From Solea solea (lineage: Eukaryota; Chordata; Actinopteri; Pleuronectiformes; Soleidae): 64,000 nucleotides of DNA. Shown here piece after piece: positions 24,801 through 32,652 of this stretch. Numbering within the stretch: position 1 is the first letter of the stretch; every line of letters begins with the position of its first letter. The translations under genes and the position numbers were made by a program. The notes beneath the pieces were generated by a model. That model was given only the letters and a program-made list of their open reading frames with translations. It was not told the origin of the DNA and ran no database searches. Location: contig NC_081146.1 in NCBI RefSeq assembly GCF_958295425.1, forward strand, positions 24,362,395-24,426,394, read 5' to 3'.

Positions 24801-27800
24801 AGGATTGAAAACCTTTTGATTTTTTGTGCGTTGTCGCATGGTATGTTGACCTTTGCTGGTTCAAGCTTATGATGTCGCCAGAGAGCAATAATATAATGAT
24901 TAACACTGGAGCTACACAGTTATTTGTTGAAACATCTGCTTCATATATCAACTGATTTGTTTTTGGAACAAAACCTTTTAGAAAACCGATTAACATTTTT
25001 GAACATTTTCAAAAAAAAGAAGAATCATACAGATAATTCCCAGCAAACAAGAAGGTGTACATCATTTATGTGTGACCCAGGCATCACCCCTTCAGATGTT
25101 TTCCAGCTGTTTTGAAAACATCTGGTTCAGTTATGTTAGTTATAGGTTGACAGCGAACTACCCAGACCCCATCCAGACACAGATCTTACACTTCACTACG
25201 ATGACTCTGAATACATGTGTGAAATCACGTCACATTCAAATATAATCTTAATGGTGTGTCCAACGAAATGCAACAAATTATTGTAGATATTTTTTTGTTT
25301 CACTTGACAATTTAAGTGATGAATCGCTTGGACTATAAAATGTTATGTCCCAGAGCTGAGGGTGGAAAACTTTGTATTTGTCTCTTTGACAGTCAAAAAC
25401 AAAAAAGATTCTCATTTGTAATTTACATGACCAAGAAGAAAAGCAGAAAATATTCACAGGTAGAAGACAGAACTAGAGAAGATGTGCGTCTTTTGTAGAA
25501 AAACATTTAAAAATGTAAAAAAGTAGTTGGTAACTGTTTAATTAAATAATAATTAAAGTCACATTTGTCCCGACAACAGTGACAGGCCACCTAGTCAATG
25601 AATCAGAAGTCAGAAATGTACAAACTTCCTATAGACACTGAGCAGAATGATCTCCATCTGTGTCTGTGTAGACACCTATGACTGTTTCACACATTTACTT
25701 CCTCTTTCTCATTGTGTGCTTTCATTTTATTGTATTCAGTTTGCATACATGCTGTTTCGCTGGCTGTGCGACTAAAGCTAAATTTATCTTTAACTTACTT
25801 TCCTTAAATCTTTAAGAGATCACATGTTCGTGTACATACACTGATAAAATTAAGAGGCACAAATGGACATGTGGCTGCATTTAACAAGAACTGTAATGCG
25901 AGACTGCAAATCACTTCACTAACAATTTAGTAACCAGCCTAATTACCACACTGACCCGAAGGTAATTTCTGAGTTACTGTTCTGAATGTATTTCTCGAAT
26001 CTCCAGTGATCCTTTTGACTAGACAGGTGGGAATGAACTGGTTATATCAAGAACATCTTTCTTCAGAAGCATGTTTACTTACTAAATCCAACAATAGGAA
26101 ACAGGAATCGCAGGTTTAAAAGCAGGTTAGTTATCTTTCATCCAGGTGATGAAGGAAGGAAAATTATGTGGGGACTAGTTTGGAATGTTTTGGAATGCTT
26201 CTGTGAAACTGTTTATGTATTCTGATTATAGACTGAGATTAGGTATTCAAACACATTTGAGCAGTATATGGTGGGTTTTAATTTGTTGGTCATGGCTCAA
26301 GACAGAAATGATGAGATAGACTGGGAGTCAGATCCATATTCAGGAGCTTTTCTACAAACTACTGTTAACCTAATGAGTGATATTAACACTGTGGCAAACT
26401 AAGTGGCCATTACCGATGTTTTTGCTCAGGCCTAATACTGACACCTGTCCTGAGAGTTTCAATCACATGCAAAGAACAGGTTTGAAAGTCCCTAATGCAT
26501 CCTGAATGTGTCATCGGGTGCAATCACAAAAACACATTTAGAGATGTTTTGGGCTGCATTTACACTGCAAGTGACTTGGACTCATACTCTGAGGTCAGTT
26601 TCAAGTCTCTTAGTTTTTCGTTAGTGAAAACAAATTGGATATGAATTGGATATGTGCATTTACATCTGATAAGCAGATGGAAAACATGTGGACACTAGCC
26701 AAGATTACATGACTCTCTTTTGACTGGTGCAAAGGAGGACAAGGCCTCAAGCCAGAGGACTCATGAAATGTTTCCTGCCCTTTTAACCTTTGAGATAAGG
26801 GGTTTCTAAATGTCAAAATAACACCACTTTCAGTAGCAAAGCTGACCCTGTGGGCTGTCTGCCTAATTGTCAAGCAGTTTAAACGCAGATTTCAGATGTG
26901 GGTCACTTTTGAAACACAATGTAAGCAGCTTTTCAAAAGAAATTCAAAATGACATATTAGCAAAAGGGCATCAAGTGTAAATGCAGCCTTAGAGATGCAT
27001 GTAGCCTTATTCTTGAGCATGCATGAAAGCAATCCATCCTCGGGATGAATCGGAGAATATTGAGGTCCTTTAACCTGCTTTAATTTCACAGATTTATTTA
27101 CAATTCTCAGCACCCACATGTTAGTTTCCATTATGTATTAAAATACTGACAAAACACATAACCCTTGACATTCCATGACAAAGATAAATACTCTTAAATC
27201 TCCTCTCTCTCATCTATACACTCGTACTAATACACAGATGGACACACAAAACCCATTCACAGCAGTCAAACTAGTTAACATAATTGGGTTCACATGAATA
27301 GTCATGACAGTGTGTTTACGAATACAGTGTGGGTAAAGCTAGAGCCAAGCACATGTGGTCACCGGAGGTGCATTTTAATTCCAGGTGAGAACAATTATAC
27401 TTAATGCTGTCCAGCTGTCTTCAGACAGATCTGGACGGATGCTAAGCTGAGGACACACTACAAGACACTAGGGGATAGTTGGCATGGCTAGTTGGCACAG
27501 AAATCTGTTGTGTTTGCGGGTAACAGACCCGACCCGACCTCAGTCGCAGTCAGTCAAACGTGCCTGAATTTTTTGAACCGACTCTAGACGTAATCAGGTA
27601 GTGTGTATTGATTAATGACCCAACTGCTAACACTGCCAACAGCCAATGAAAGAGTAGGTTGGAAATAGTGCCAGTAGACGAAGACGACAGGAAGAAATGG
27701 GAATATCAAAACTGACCCTCACATAGACATGGCTGCTCTCGCATTTAGATGCATTCAGTTGGTTTGACAAATGTAGTATGTGATCCATCATCAGGCATAG

Positions 27801-28665
27801 TCATTAAAAGTATGATCCCCAGTCTTTCAGTCCATATGAAAATCTGCTGAGTCGGTCAGTTAATGTGTAGTGTTTTCAAAATCGGTAACGACTGTGAACG
27901 TTGTGAAGCGTGTCTGCAGCTTTACCAGGACCTGAACGGGGCTTATAGATGAAATGTCAAGGCAAGATTCTTATATGTAAATACCTGCATGGTAAATCAT
28001 TTATTATTCTGACTTCTGTAGTTAACTCTGTGATGTGAACGCAGACAGGCAAATGAAAGAAGTCCATAAACTGCAGGTAGATTTGAGATTAGCAGCTGTG
28101 CTGCAGGTTATAAAGAGTCACGTTAGCAAAATAAACACGCAATCAGCTGACTTGGGATTTGCGTGAAACGAAGGAAGATGTAAACAAATGTTCTGACAGA
28201 TGGACACATGCACTCACTTGTTGCGAAGGCTGATGTTCTCCGGCTTGAAGACCTCTCTGTAGGACGCTTTACTGCCGATGATGACATCCAGCTTGTGCAC
28301 AGACTCCACCACAGCCCTGGACGACATTAAACATTAGAACTGTGACAAGGCTAAACATTTACAGCACGCTAGCAGACAGGCAGCTCCCTTTTCTTTTAAG
28401 TTTCACTGGAACAAAGACAGTGGTGGCTAATAACGTTCATTTTACACTGACGAAGGCTGCAGGGTAGTTGGGCTAACATTTCAGATCTGATGTGTCATGG
28501 AGTAGAAGAGGACTTGGGCTTGTTTTTTTATTTGCAACGCGCGAAGTTAGCTATCACTTAGCACCTTGGTTAGCTTGACAGAACGGCCTCGCTAACTTAC
28601 CTATAAAGCCGCTTGATGTGAAGGACTTTCGCCTCTGGCTCGCTGTCCTGTCCCGGTCCACTCAT
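10226..28665 (-). CDS. smg5: SMG5, nonsense-mediated mRNA decay factor (22 coding exons, complete)
   Basis: Spliced product of 1,125 aa (human SMG5 is about 1,016). SMG5 pairs with SMG7, binds phosphorylated UPF1 and promotes its PP2A-dependent dephosphorylation and decay of premature-stop mRNAs in the cytoplasm. The N-terminal 14-3-3-like/TPR region (about 20-300) carries [34 protein letters not shown] and [13 protein letters not shown]. An acidic serine-rich linker (about 422-730) contains [34 protein letters not shown] and [16 protein letters not shown]. Then come [25 protein letters not shown] and a C-terminal PIN domain (about 955-1,125: [39 protein letters not shown]). The SMG5 PIN domain is known to lack the full catalytic aspartate set of SMG6. 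Exons sum to 3,378 bases with every junction in frame. The length excess over human lies mainly in exon 12. Confidence 0.96.
10310..11188 (-). other. smg5 intron 21
   Basis: No exon or complete element seen. About 10,430-10,560 carries GAAAACAGGCTCTGTCAAGC and ATCAGACCTGACT, shared with the repeat at about 57,315-57,640 in syngap1. Confidence 0.6.
11189..11327 (-). CDS. smg5: smg5 coding exon 21
   Basis: Encodes [20 protein letters not shown] then [18 protein letters not shown]. Acceptor CTTTCCAG, donor GTGAGTCGC. Confidence 0.94.
11431..11505 (-). CDS. smg5: smg5 coding exon 20
   Basis: Encodes [20 protein letters not shown] then DVEAW. Acceptor GCTACAG, donor GTAAGACTT. Confidence 0.93.
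11612..11702 (-). CDS. smg5: smg5 coding exon 19
   Basis: Encodes [20 protein letters not shown] then [10 protein letters not shown]. Acceptor TTGTTGCAG. Its donor is the first GT of an uninterrupted (GT)n microsatellite (11,589-11,611 on plus as CA). Confidence 0.94.
11930..12089 (-). CDS. smg5: smg5 coding exon 18
   Basis: Encodes [20 protein letters not shown] then [20 protein letters not shown] and IIIIPRT, the first strand-helix of the PIN fold. Acceptor CCTTGTAG, donor GTCAGTGC. Confidence 0.94.
12307..12368. repeat. 62-bp near-perfect palindrome in smg5 intron 17
   Basis: Two 29-base arms, starting CAGTGCACGGTTAATTAC and ending GTAATTAACAGTGCACTG, pair at 28 of 29 positions around a 4-base loop TACT. 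A (GA)n tract lies nearby at 12,102-12,122. It may be a minimal transposon remnant; no target duplication is obvious. Confidence 0.85.
12509..12568 (-). CDS. smg5: smg5 coding exon 17
   Basis: Encodes exactly the 20 residues [20 protein letters not shown], a basic/coiled linker before the PIN domain. Acceptor GTTCGTCCAG; the donor GTTTTTAAG is weak. Confidence 0.92.
12845..13003 (-). CDS. smg5: smg5 coding exon 16
   Basis: Encodes [20 protein letters not shown], then [20 protein letters not shown] and [13 protein letters not shown]. Acceptor TTCTCCAG, donor GTGAGTGACC. Confidence 0.94.
13158..13640. mobile_element. ATCGATTAAT-family element(s) in smg5 intron 15
   Basis: Begins GCTGCAACTAACAGTTATTT then CATAATCGATTAATCTGTCG, and ends in repeated AATCGATTATCAAAATAGTT. 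Copies at 22,438-22,712 and 53,454-53,640 share these words, the 22,438 copy in the opposite orientation. A second partial copy follows from about 13,495. Non-coding, probably a MITE. Confidence 0.75.
13737..13912 (-). CDS. smg5: smg5 coding exon 15
   Basis: Encodes [20 protein letters not shown], then [20 protein letters not shown] and AHRRLDF. Acceptor GTGCTGCAG, donor GTGAACTC. Confidence 0.93.
13913..15082 (-). other. smg5 intron 14
   Basis: About 1.2 kb, AT-rich, with a short (CA)n next to the exon 15 acceptor. No repeat family or extra exon was recognised. Confidence 0.55.
15083..15158 (-). CDS. smg5: smg5 coding exon 14
   Basis: Encodes [20 protein letters not shown] then KMLEA. Acceptor CTCTGCAG, donor GTGAGTTAC. 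Confidence 0.94.
15245..15414 (-). CDS. smg5: smg5 coding exon 13
   Basis: Encodes [20 protein letters not shown], then [20 protein letters not shown] and [16 protein letters not shown]. Acceptor TTCTCTTCAG, donor GTAAGACG. Confidence 0.94.
15590..16513 (-). CDS. smg5: smg5 coding exon 12 (large acidic linker exon)
   Basis: 924 bases encoding a Glu/Asp/Ser-rich disordered linker of about 308 residues. Conserved islands are [60 protein letters not shown] and PTFSNMLL. It is longer than the human equivalent and probably explains most of the extra protein length. Acceptor CATCTAG, donor GTAATATGC. Confidence 0.95.
16514..18159 (-). other. smg5 intron 11
   Basis: About 1.65 kb. A fragment of the CACCAGCCAGTGTATTAGGT repeat occurs near 17,367, with a diverged relative at about 12,185 (TGCCAATTTATTAGGTACA). 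No further exon was seen. Confidence 0.55.
18160..18297 (-). CDS. smg5: smg5 coding exon 11
   Basis: Encodes [20 protein letters not shown] then [20 protein letters not shown]. Acceptor GTTTCGTTAG, donor GTGAGAGAG. Confidence 0.94.
18660..18848. repeat. (TA)n/(CA)n composite microsatellite in smg5 intron 10
   Basis: Mixed TATATACACACATA units followed by about 20 perfect TA units at 18,790-18,829 and a CA tail. Tyr/Ile/Cys-rich frames across it are spurious. The rest of this intron (18,298-19,214) shows nothing. Confidence 0.9.
19215..19441 (-). CDS. smg5: smg5 coding exon 10
   Basis: Encodes [20 protein letters not shown] then LFYLPPI, an acidic EEEEE stretch and [20 protein letters not shown]. 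The frame into exon 11 (KRGG|SKQYS) requires a weak donor GTCGGTG. Confidence 0.92.
19641..19709 (-). CDS. smg5: smg5 coding exon 9
   Basis: Encodes [20 protein letters not shown] then KN. Acceptor TTGCTGCAG, donor GTGAAACAC. Confidence 0.92.
20186..20420. mobile_element. ATCGATTAAT-family fragment plus (TA)n in smg5 intron 8
   Basis: AGTGCTGCAACGCGACGACC, GATTATCGATTTTTTTCTCC and GCAGATTAATCAATTATG mark a diverged copy, ended by a (TA)n tract at 20,397-20,420. The remainder of 19,710-21,292 shows no recognised feature. Confidence 0.65.
21293..21418 (-). CDS. smg5: smg5 coding exon 8
   Basis: Encodes [20 protein letters not shown] then [20 protein letters not shown]. Acceptor GTGCTCAG, donor GTGAGGAGC. 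Confidence 0.94.
21487..21786. mobile_element. Small inverted-repeat element in smg5 intron 7
   Basis: Termini ATGCAAAAGTATTCACC and GTTGAATACTTTTGCACGG are inverted copies (TGCAAAAGTATTCA, 21,490 and 21,763). They resemble the common teleost Tc1-like ends. The 88-codon frame inside matches no transposase I know. Confidence 0.65.
21814..21892 (-). CDS. smg5: smg5 coding exon 7
   Basis: Encodes [20 protein letters not shown] then TYYYLR. Acceptor TGTAAAG, donor GTGAGAAAA. Confidence 0.94.
22112..22201 (-). CDS. smg5: smg5 coding exon 6
   Basis: Encodes [20 protein letters not shown] then [10 protein letters not shown], a helical repeat of the TPR-like domain. Acceptor CCTCTGCAG, donor GTGAGTGTC. 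Confidence 0.94.
22438..22712. mobile_element. ATCGATTAAT-family element, best copy in the window
   Basis: Runs from GAAACGATTAATCAATTATT through ATCGACAACTATTTTGATAA, CAAACACAGATCAACATTTT and TATGGACCAAACGATCAATC to AATCGTTAGTTGCAGCTC. About 275 bp, non-coding, in smg5 intron 5. Confidence 0.75.
22912..23001 (-). CDS. smg5: smg5 coding exon 5
   Basis: Encodes [20 protein letters not shown] then RCLVYLGDL. Acceptor CCCACACAG, donor GTAATAAC. Confidence 0.94.
   Translation of the reverse strand, partial: AERNQCLPPPRRWSGHRWRVIAVWCTSEI
23002..23547 (-). other. smg5 intron 4
   Basis: About 550 bp, AT-rich. Nothing beyond the splice sites was recognised. Confidence 0.55.
23548..23704 (-). CDS. 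smg5: smg5 coding exon 4
   Basis: Encodes [20 protein letters not shown], then [20 protein letters not shown] and [12 protein letters not shown]. It ends at an unusual donor GTCAGATG; the frame to exon 5 (G|RKKPVSAS) requires this site. Confidence 0.93.
23960..24115. repeat. Inverted-repeat fragment in smg5 intron 3
   Basis: GTGTGGAACGGTTCGGTACA, AACCGTTCCACTCTTTGGTA and CCACACTGTACGGGACTATA can partly pair. Possibly a relative of the TTTTCCACTA family, but too diverged to be sure. Confidence 0.4.
24552..24675 (-). CDS. smg5: smg5 coding exon 3
   Basis: Encodes [20 protein letters not shown] then [21 protein letters not shown], nearly identical to vertebrate SMG5. Acceptor CTTTCAG, donor GTGAGCGG. 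Confidence 0.95.
24676..28217 (-). other. smg5 intron 2 (3.5 kb)
   Basis: The largest smg5 intron. It contains one clear transposon (26,547-26,988) and otherwise unrecognised sequence. No additional exon in frame was seen. Confidence 0.6.
26547..26988. mobile_element. hAT-like non-autonomous element in smg5 intron 2
   Basis: Inverted ends GGCTGCATTTACACT (26,552-26,566) and AGTGTAAATGCAGCC (26,974-26,988). The 9-mer TTAGAGATG lies on both sides (26,538-26,546 and 26,989-26,997), consistent with a target duplication, although five extra bases sit before the left inverted repeat. No transposase frame. Confidence 0.75.
28218..28316 (-). CDS. smg5: smg5 coding exon 2
   Basis: Encodes [20 protein letters not shown] then [13 protein letters not shown]. 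Acceptor CGTCCAG, donor GTGAGTGC. Confidence 0.94.
28601..28665 (-). CDS. smg5: smg5 coding exon 1 (start codon)
   Basis: ATG at 28,663-28,665 opens [20 protein letters not shown], matching the conserved SMG5 N-terminus ([14 protein letters not shown]). Donor is GTAAGTTAG. Phase 2 at its end. Confidence 0.93.
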
Positions 28666-29100
28666 GTTAGAACAAGTCCGGTTATTTGTTCACACGCTCC
28701 AGGGTTCAGTCGCCGCTTCCTCCAACCCCCGCGACACACACTTGTCACGGCTCCTCGGGTTTGTTCCCCCGGCAGTGACAATCCTGTTGATAGCCCGCTA
28801 ACGCTAGCAATCAAGGTGGCGTTAGCTTTCCTCTCCTTCCCTCCGAGTCTCTTTCGCTTCGTGTGTCCTTTGGCAAGACCCCCTCTACCCATCCGCTCTG
28901 AAACCCGGGTAGGAGGGGGTGCCCGCTGATGTGAGCTCTTCCCGGTCAGCTAAAACGCTCTGATATGCCTCTTGTGTTGTTACCCGTTCTAGCCATTGCA
29001 ACGAAGGCAGCCATTACTCCTATCAGGCAGTGACCGCCTGAATGTCGCGAGAGTGTGGAGCGCAATAACGAGATTATGGCACGGGTTGCCAGATCATCTT
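28666..29100 (-). promoter_or_regulatory. smg5: smg5 5' UTR and CpG-rich promoter
   Basis: CpG-enriched sequence upstream of the start codon. It contains TCTCGCGA (minus strand, 29,045-29,052), the palindromic core found in many TATA-less housekeeping promoters, and two ATGGCT-containing blocks near 29,005-29,025. No TATA box is evident. The transcription start is not defined by sequence. Confidence 0.55.
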
Positions 29101-29269
29101 TAAATTCCTCATTTCAATTCAATTCAATACTTTACTGTCATGCTCCTTCAGTACTTTTAAGTGGAGTAAGTTCGTTAATAATATGAACTATATAACTATA
29201 ATAACATAAAGTCTGGTGCCTACCACAAAAGTTAAACAACACATACAAGTTTATGTTGTTTCACAGGTT

Positions 29270-29325
29270 TTGGAATAGAATAGAATAGAAATACTTTATT
29301 CATCCCCGAGGGGAAATTGTTTTAA
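29270..29325 (-). mobile_element. LINE 3' tail with (ATAGA)n
   Basis: ATAGAATAGAAATACTTTAT followed by TCATCCCCGAGGGGAAATTG is the well-known 3' terminus of a teleost LINE family. A related tail, GATGAATAAAGTATCTATCT, is at 30,150-30,175. Confidence 0.6.
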
Positions 29326-29551
29326 CAATTATCCATTAAATTTTATCCATAAAAGCTCTTCTGCATAGGATCAAGTGCAACATTTACTGTATGTGAAATG
29401 CTCTTTTTGTGATTTGCACTCACATCTCTTTTGCTCTTGTGAATTCCCTCAGAAGTTACTTCATTTATAGTTAGAAATAGTTTTCCTGACTTCACTCTCT
29501 GTGACAGAAATATTACATTTGTTATGATCACTAAAGAAAAGATAATGATGC

Positions 29552-29586
<35 letters not shown>

Positions 29587-30954
29587 GTTGTTGTTGTTGT
29601 TAATTTGATCCTATTTCTTGCCAAATTCCTGATCCATAAATACACATTTTACAACATTTTCAGGGATTCAAAGCAGAAATGGAGCAGTATGTCTTAACCC
29701 TTGCCACTGTGATGAACAAAAAAAGCAAGCGGTAAAAACTCTTGATGTTTGTAAAATGTCTAATGTACTTATTTTTAAAAAAAGAAAAAGAAAATAGATT
29801 TCAGACCGCTATGCAGCAATATTCTGTAAGTTTCTTCTCTCGACTTCTCTCATGTTGCTGTGTTCATGTGAAAACCAGAAAATAATAATGACAAGTGGAA
29901 ACATTTTTAAATAAAATAATACAATTAAAAAAAAAAAGAATGAGTATGTTTGGTATGTTTGTTTGATTATTCTTGTACTTAAAGCTCCAGTGTGTAACAT
30001 TTAAGAGGGTTTATAGCCCAAAATTAAATATACCCGTGGTTCAAAACCTGAAGTCATTAGACAATGGACCTTGGAATGAAACTTCACATACAGGTCTTTT
30101 ACTTGTGTACGCATACTACTACCTTTTACCTGTGAATTTCTCTGTGAGATGAATAAAGTATCTATCTATCTATCTTTAAAACCTTTTAATACAGTTTTAT
30201 TACCATATTTTGGTGGCAGCACACGAGCAGCAGAGAAAATAAATGACTGGTATAGCACACATGCAGCTGTGCGGAGATACTCCATCATTGATTCGGCCAT
30301 AAATTGCATCCATTCCTGTTACAGTTAAACACTCTGGTCATGTAATTCTCATTTCTTGCCATTAGAGGTCGACAGAGATCATGGATTACTCAATGATGCT
30401 CTTCTAAACAGTGTAATGTATTTTTTAGTGGGTTTGGGAGAGCGTCATTAAATGAGTGGCTTTTCATATAAACATATGACGAAAATAAAGTTCTTGCATT
30501 TGATGTGACTGACAAAATAGTTATGCTCACAGTGACGTGAAGTGTAACCTGACAGACTTATTATGTGGGTGTGTCTCATTTCTGTGTGGTTTTACTTTTA
30601 CTTCCACCGAGTACCTTTTTTTTGTTCCTGCTCTCTGCACCAAATTCAGAGGATTCATCAGCCCTGTGAAGGAAGCAACGACGATTTACGCGTAGGAGGA
30701 TGAGGATAATTACAAGTTTGCAATATTCCGGTCAATCCCATACTTTGCCTGTCATCCTCGCAGTCGACGCCTCAGCTGGGGGGGGGAGGGGGTTTGCTAA
30801 CCCTTGATTACAATTACCTGACAGTATGGGTTGCTGTTTTCATGAACCCAGTTTGAGCCTTTTATATTCACACCCGGAGCAGGGTCAGCTCTACAGAGGC
30901 CATGTTTCTAGACTAAAAACGTTATAGTTTTGATGCTCACTAAAGGCTACATAT

Positions 30955-31095
30955 GCTATATGGACAAAAGTATTTGGACGCCTGACCATTGCACAAACAG
31001 GGAATGTAATGACGTATTCATTCAAATAAATATACAGTACTTTAACATGAAGTTTTTGCAGCCATAACAGCTTCCACATTTCTCGGAAGACTTTC
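30955..31095. repeat. Interspersed repeat fragment (GGACAAAAGTATTTGGACGCC)
   Basis: ATATGGACAAAAGTATTTGG and ATAACAGCTTCCACATTTCT resemble a widespread teleost non-autonomous repeat. Only one end is present. Confidence 0.5.
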
Positions 31096-31104
31096 CTAAA
31101 GTTC

Positions 31105-31330
31105 TGCTCGGCTCGGCTTGGCTCGGCTCTACTTCTCTATTACTGATAGTACCTAGTGTGGTTTTTTTTAGTACAAGGTTCCAAACGAGCTGAGCCGATA
31201 CTAAAATGTGACGTCAGCCAACTCACTGGAAGAGTCATGAGTGCGAACTGTAGATCAATTAAAAAAACAGGTGTTGTCATCATAGTGCATGTTCTCCAAC
31301 ACTCTGGCACGAGAAGGGGGACGAAAACAT
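31105..31330. mobile_element. Partial copy of TTTTCCACTA / GTGACGTCA repeat family
   Basis: Shares GTACAAGGTTCCAAACGAGC, TGTGACGTCAGCCAACTCAC and ACTGTAGATCAATTAAAAAA with the copies at 32,285 and 39,868. Truncated. Confidence 0.6.
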
Positions 31331-31867
31331 GAAACTTCACCAATAAAGGTCACAACATTTCACACAAAGAAATTAACAAAGCACTGAAAGAAAAGTACAA
31401 CAAACACATCCATATTTTATGCATCCCAGCCATGTGGGATGTTTGTAATCCAATCCAATAACAGTTTGTCACTAAATCAGTTTGTTGTGCAACTGACAAA
31501 AATGATTGATGAGTGATTTAAGGAATGAGTAAGGCTCCTGTAATATTTCATATTTGTTTATCTGAGAGAGCGATCAATGTAAAGATGTCCCACGTTATCC
31601 CCCTTTTATGTTTCCCAATTTTCTGATATTTTATAGATTAATATCAACATTGTCATTGGCAGAGACTGGATCAGAACTCATGGGTCATATAGCAGCCTTT
31701 CACTTAAAATTCACCTGCATATATTTTAAAATACCATGCATTAAATGACGTTGAGGTTCATTTATGAAACACACACGTCACACACGATTTGTTTACTGAT
31801 TCAAAAATGATATCAGTCGTTACAGAAATGGCTGTGAAAATGTTTCTTGTCACAGTTTATTTTTTTA

Positions 31868-31974
31868 TTATTTATTTTATTTTATTTTATTTTATTTTAT
31901 TTTATTTTATTTTATTTTATTTTATTTTATTTTATTTTATTTTATTTTATTTTATTTTATTTTATTTTATTTTT
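31868..31974. repeat. (TTTTA)n pentanucleotide array
   Basis: About 20 near-perfect TTTTA units. Encodes a Phe/Ile/Tyr frame by chance. Confidence 0.95.
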
Positions 31975-32284
31975 TAACCATGGCCCATGGGTTCTGATTT
32001 TTTTTTTCTCTTGCCACAGTTAATAACATGAATTGGGTCATGGTCGTTTATCATCTTTGACCCATGATCAATCAACATTTTATGTTAAGATTACATTCAC
32101 TTTTTGGATAATGCGGTGGATAATGAGTTGACTTTTGTTGACGGTGTTTACATGGACAGCTAGATTAAGACAATAGTCTGATAAAGACACTGTCATGTAA
32201 ATCAGTAAATCAATCAATCATCAAATTGCCTGAACCTGGATGACGTCATGCTCAGAATAAGTATGTATTAAAAGTGTAGAGAGC

Positions 32285-32652
32285 GGTGATGGTCCCAGCT
32301 CGCCTCGCCTCAGCACGGTTTAGGTTGGTTTTCCACTACAAAATAGTACCTACTCAATGTGGGCGGAGTCATCACTGCACACATAACTGGATCATTAGAA
32401 TCAGCAGTGCTGTTGCTAAATACATTTTTATGATTGTTAAGTCTTTTTAACTAATCTACAGTTCAGCTTTGTTTAGCATTCTTGTGTCGTCTCTTCCTGT
32501 GACGGCACTCTGACCAATCAGTGGCCGGCAATCTGGCGACATCATGCATAGTATCGCCTCAGCTCACTTGGAACCTCACCAGAGCAGGTACTAAAGAATG
32601 TACCAGGTACTATAATGGAAACTAACCGTGCCGTGCCGGAAACGAGCTAAAA
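32285..32652. mobile_element. TTTTCCACTA / GTGACGTCA-family element
   Basis: Starts GGTCCCAGCTCGCCTCGCCT and ends CCGTGCCGTGCCGGAAACGA, with TGGTTTTCCACTACAAAATA, TCTTCCTGTGACGGCACTCT and GACCAATCAGTGGCCGGCAA inside. Present inverted at 39,868-40,210. Non-coding. Confidence 0.7.
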
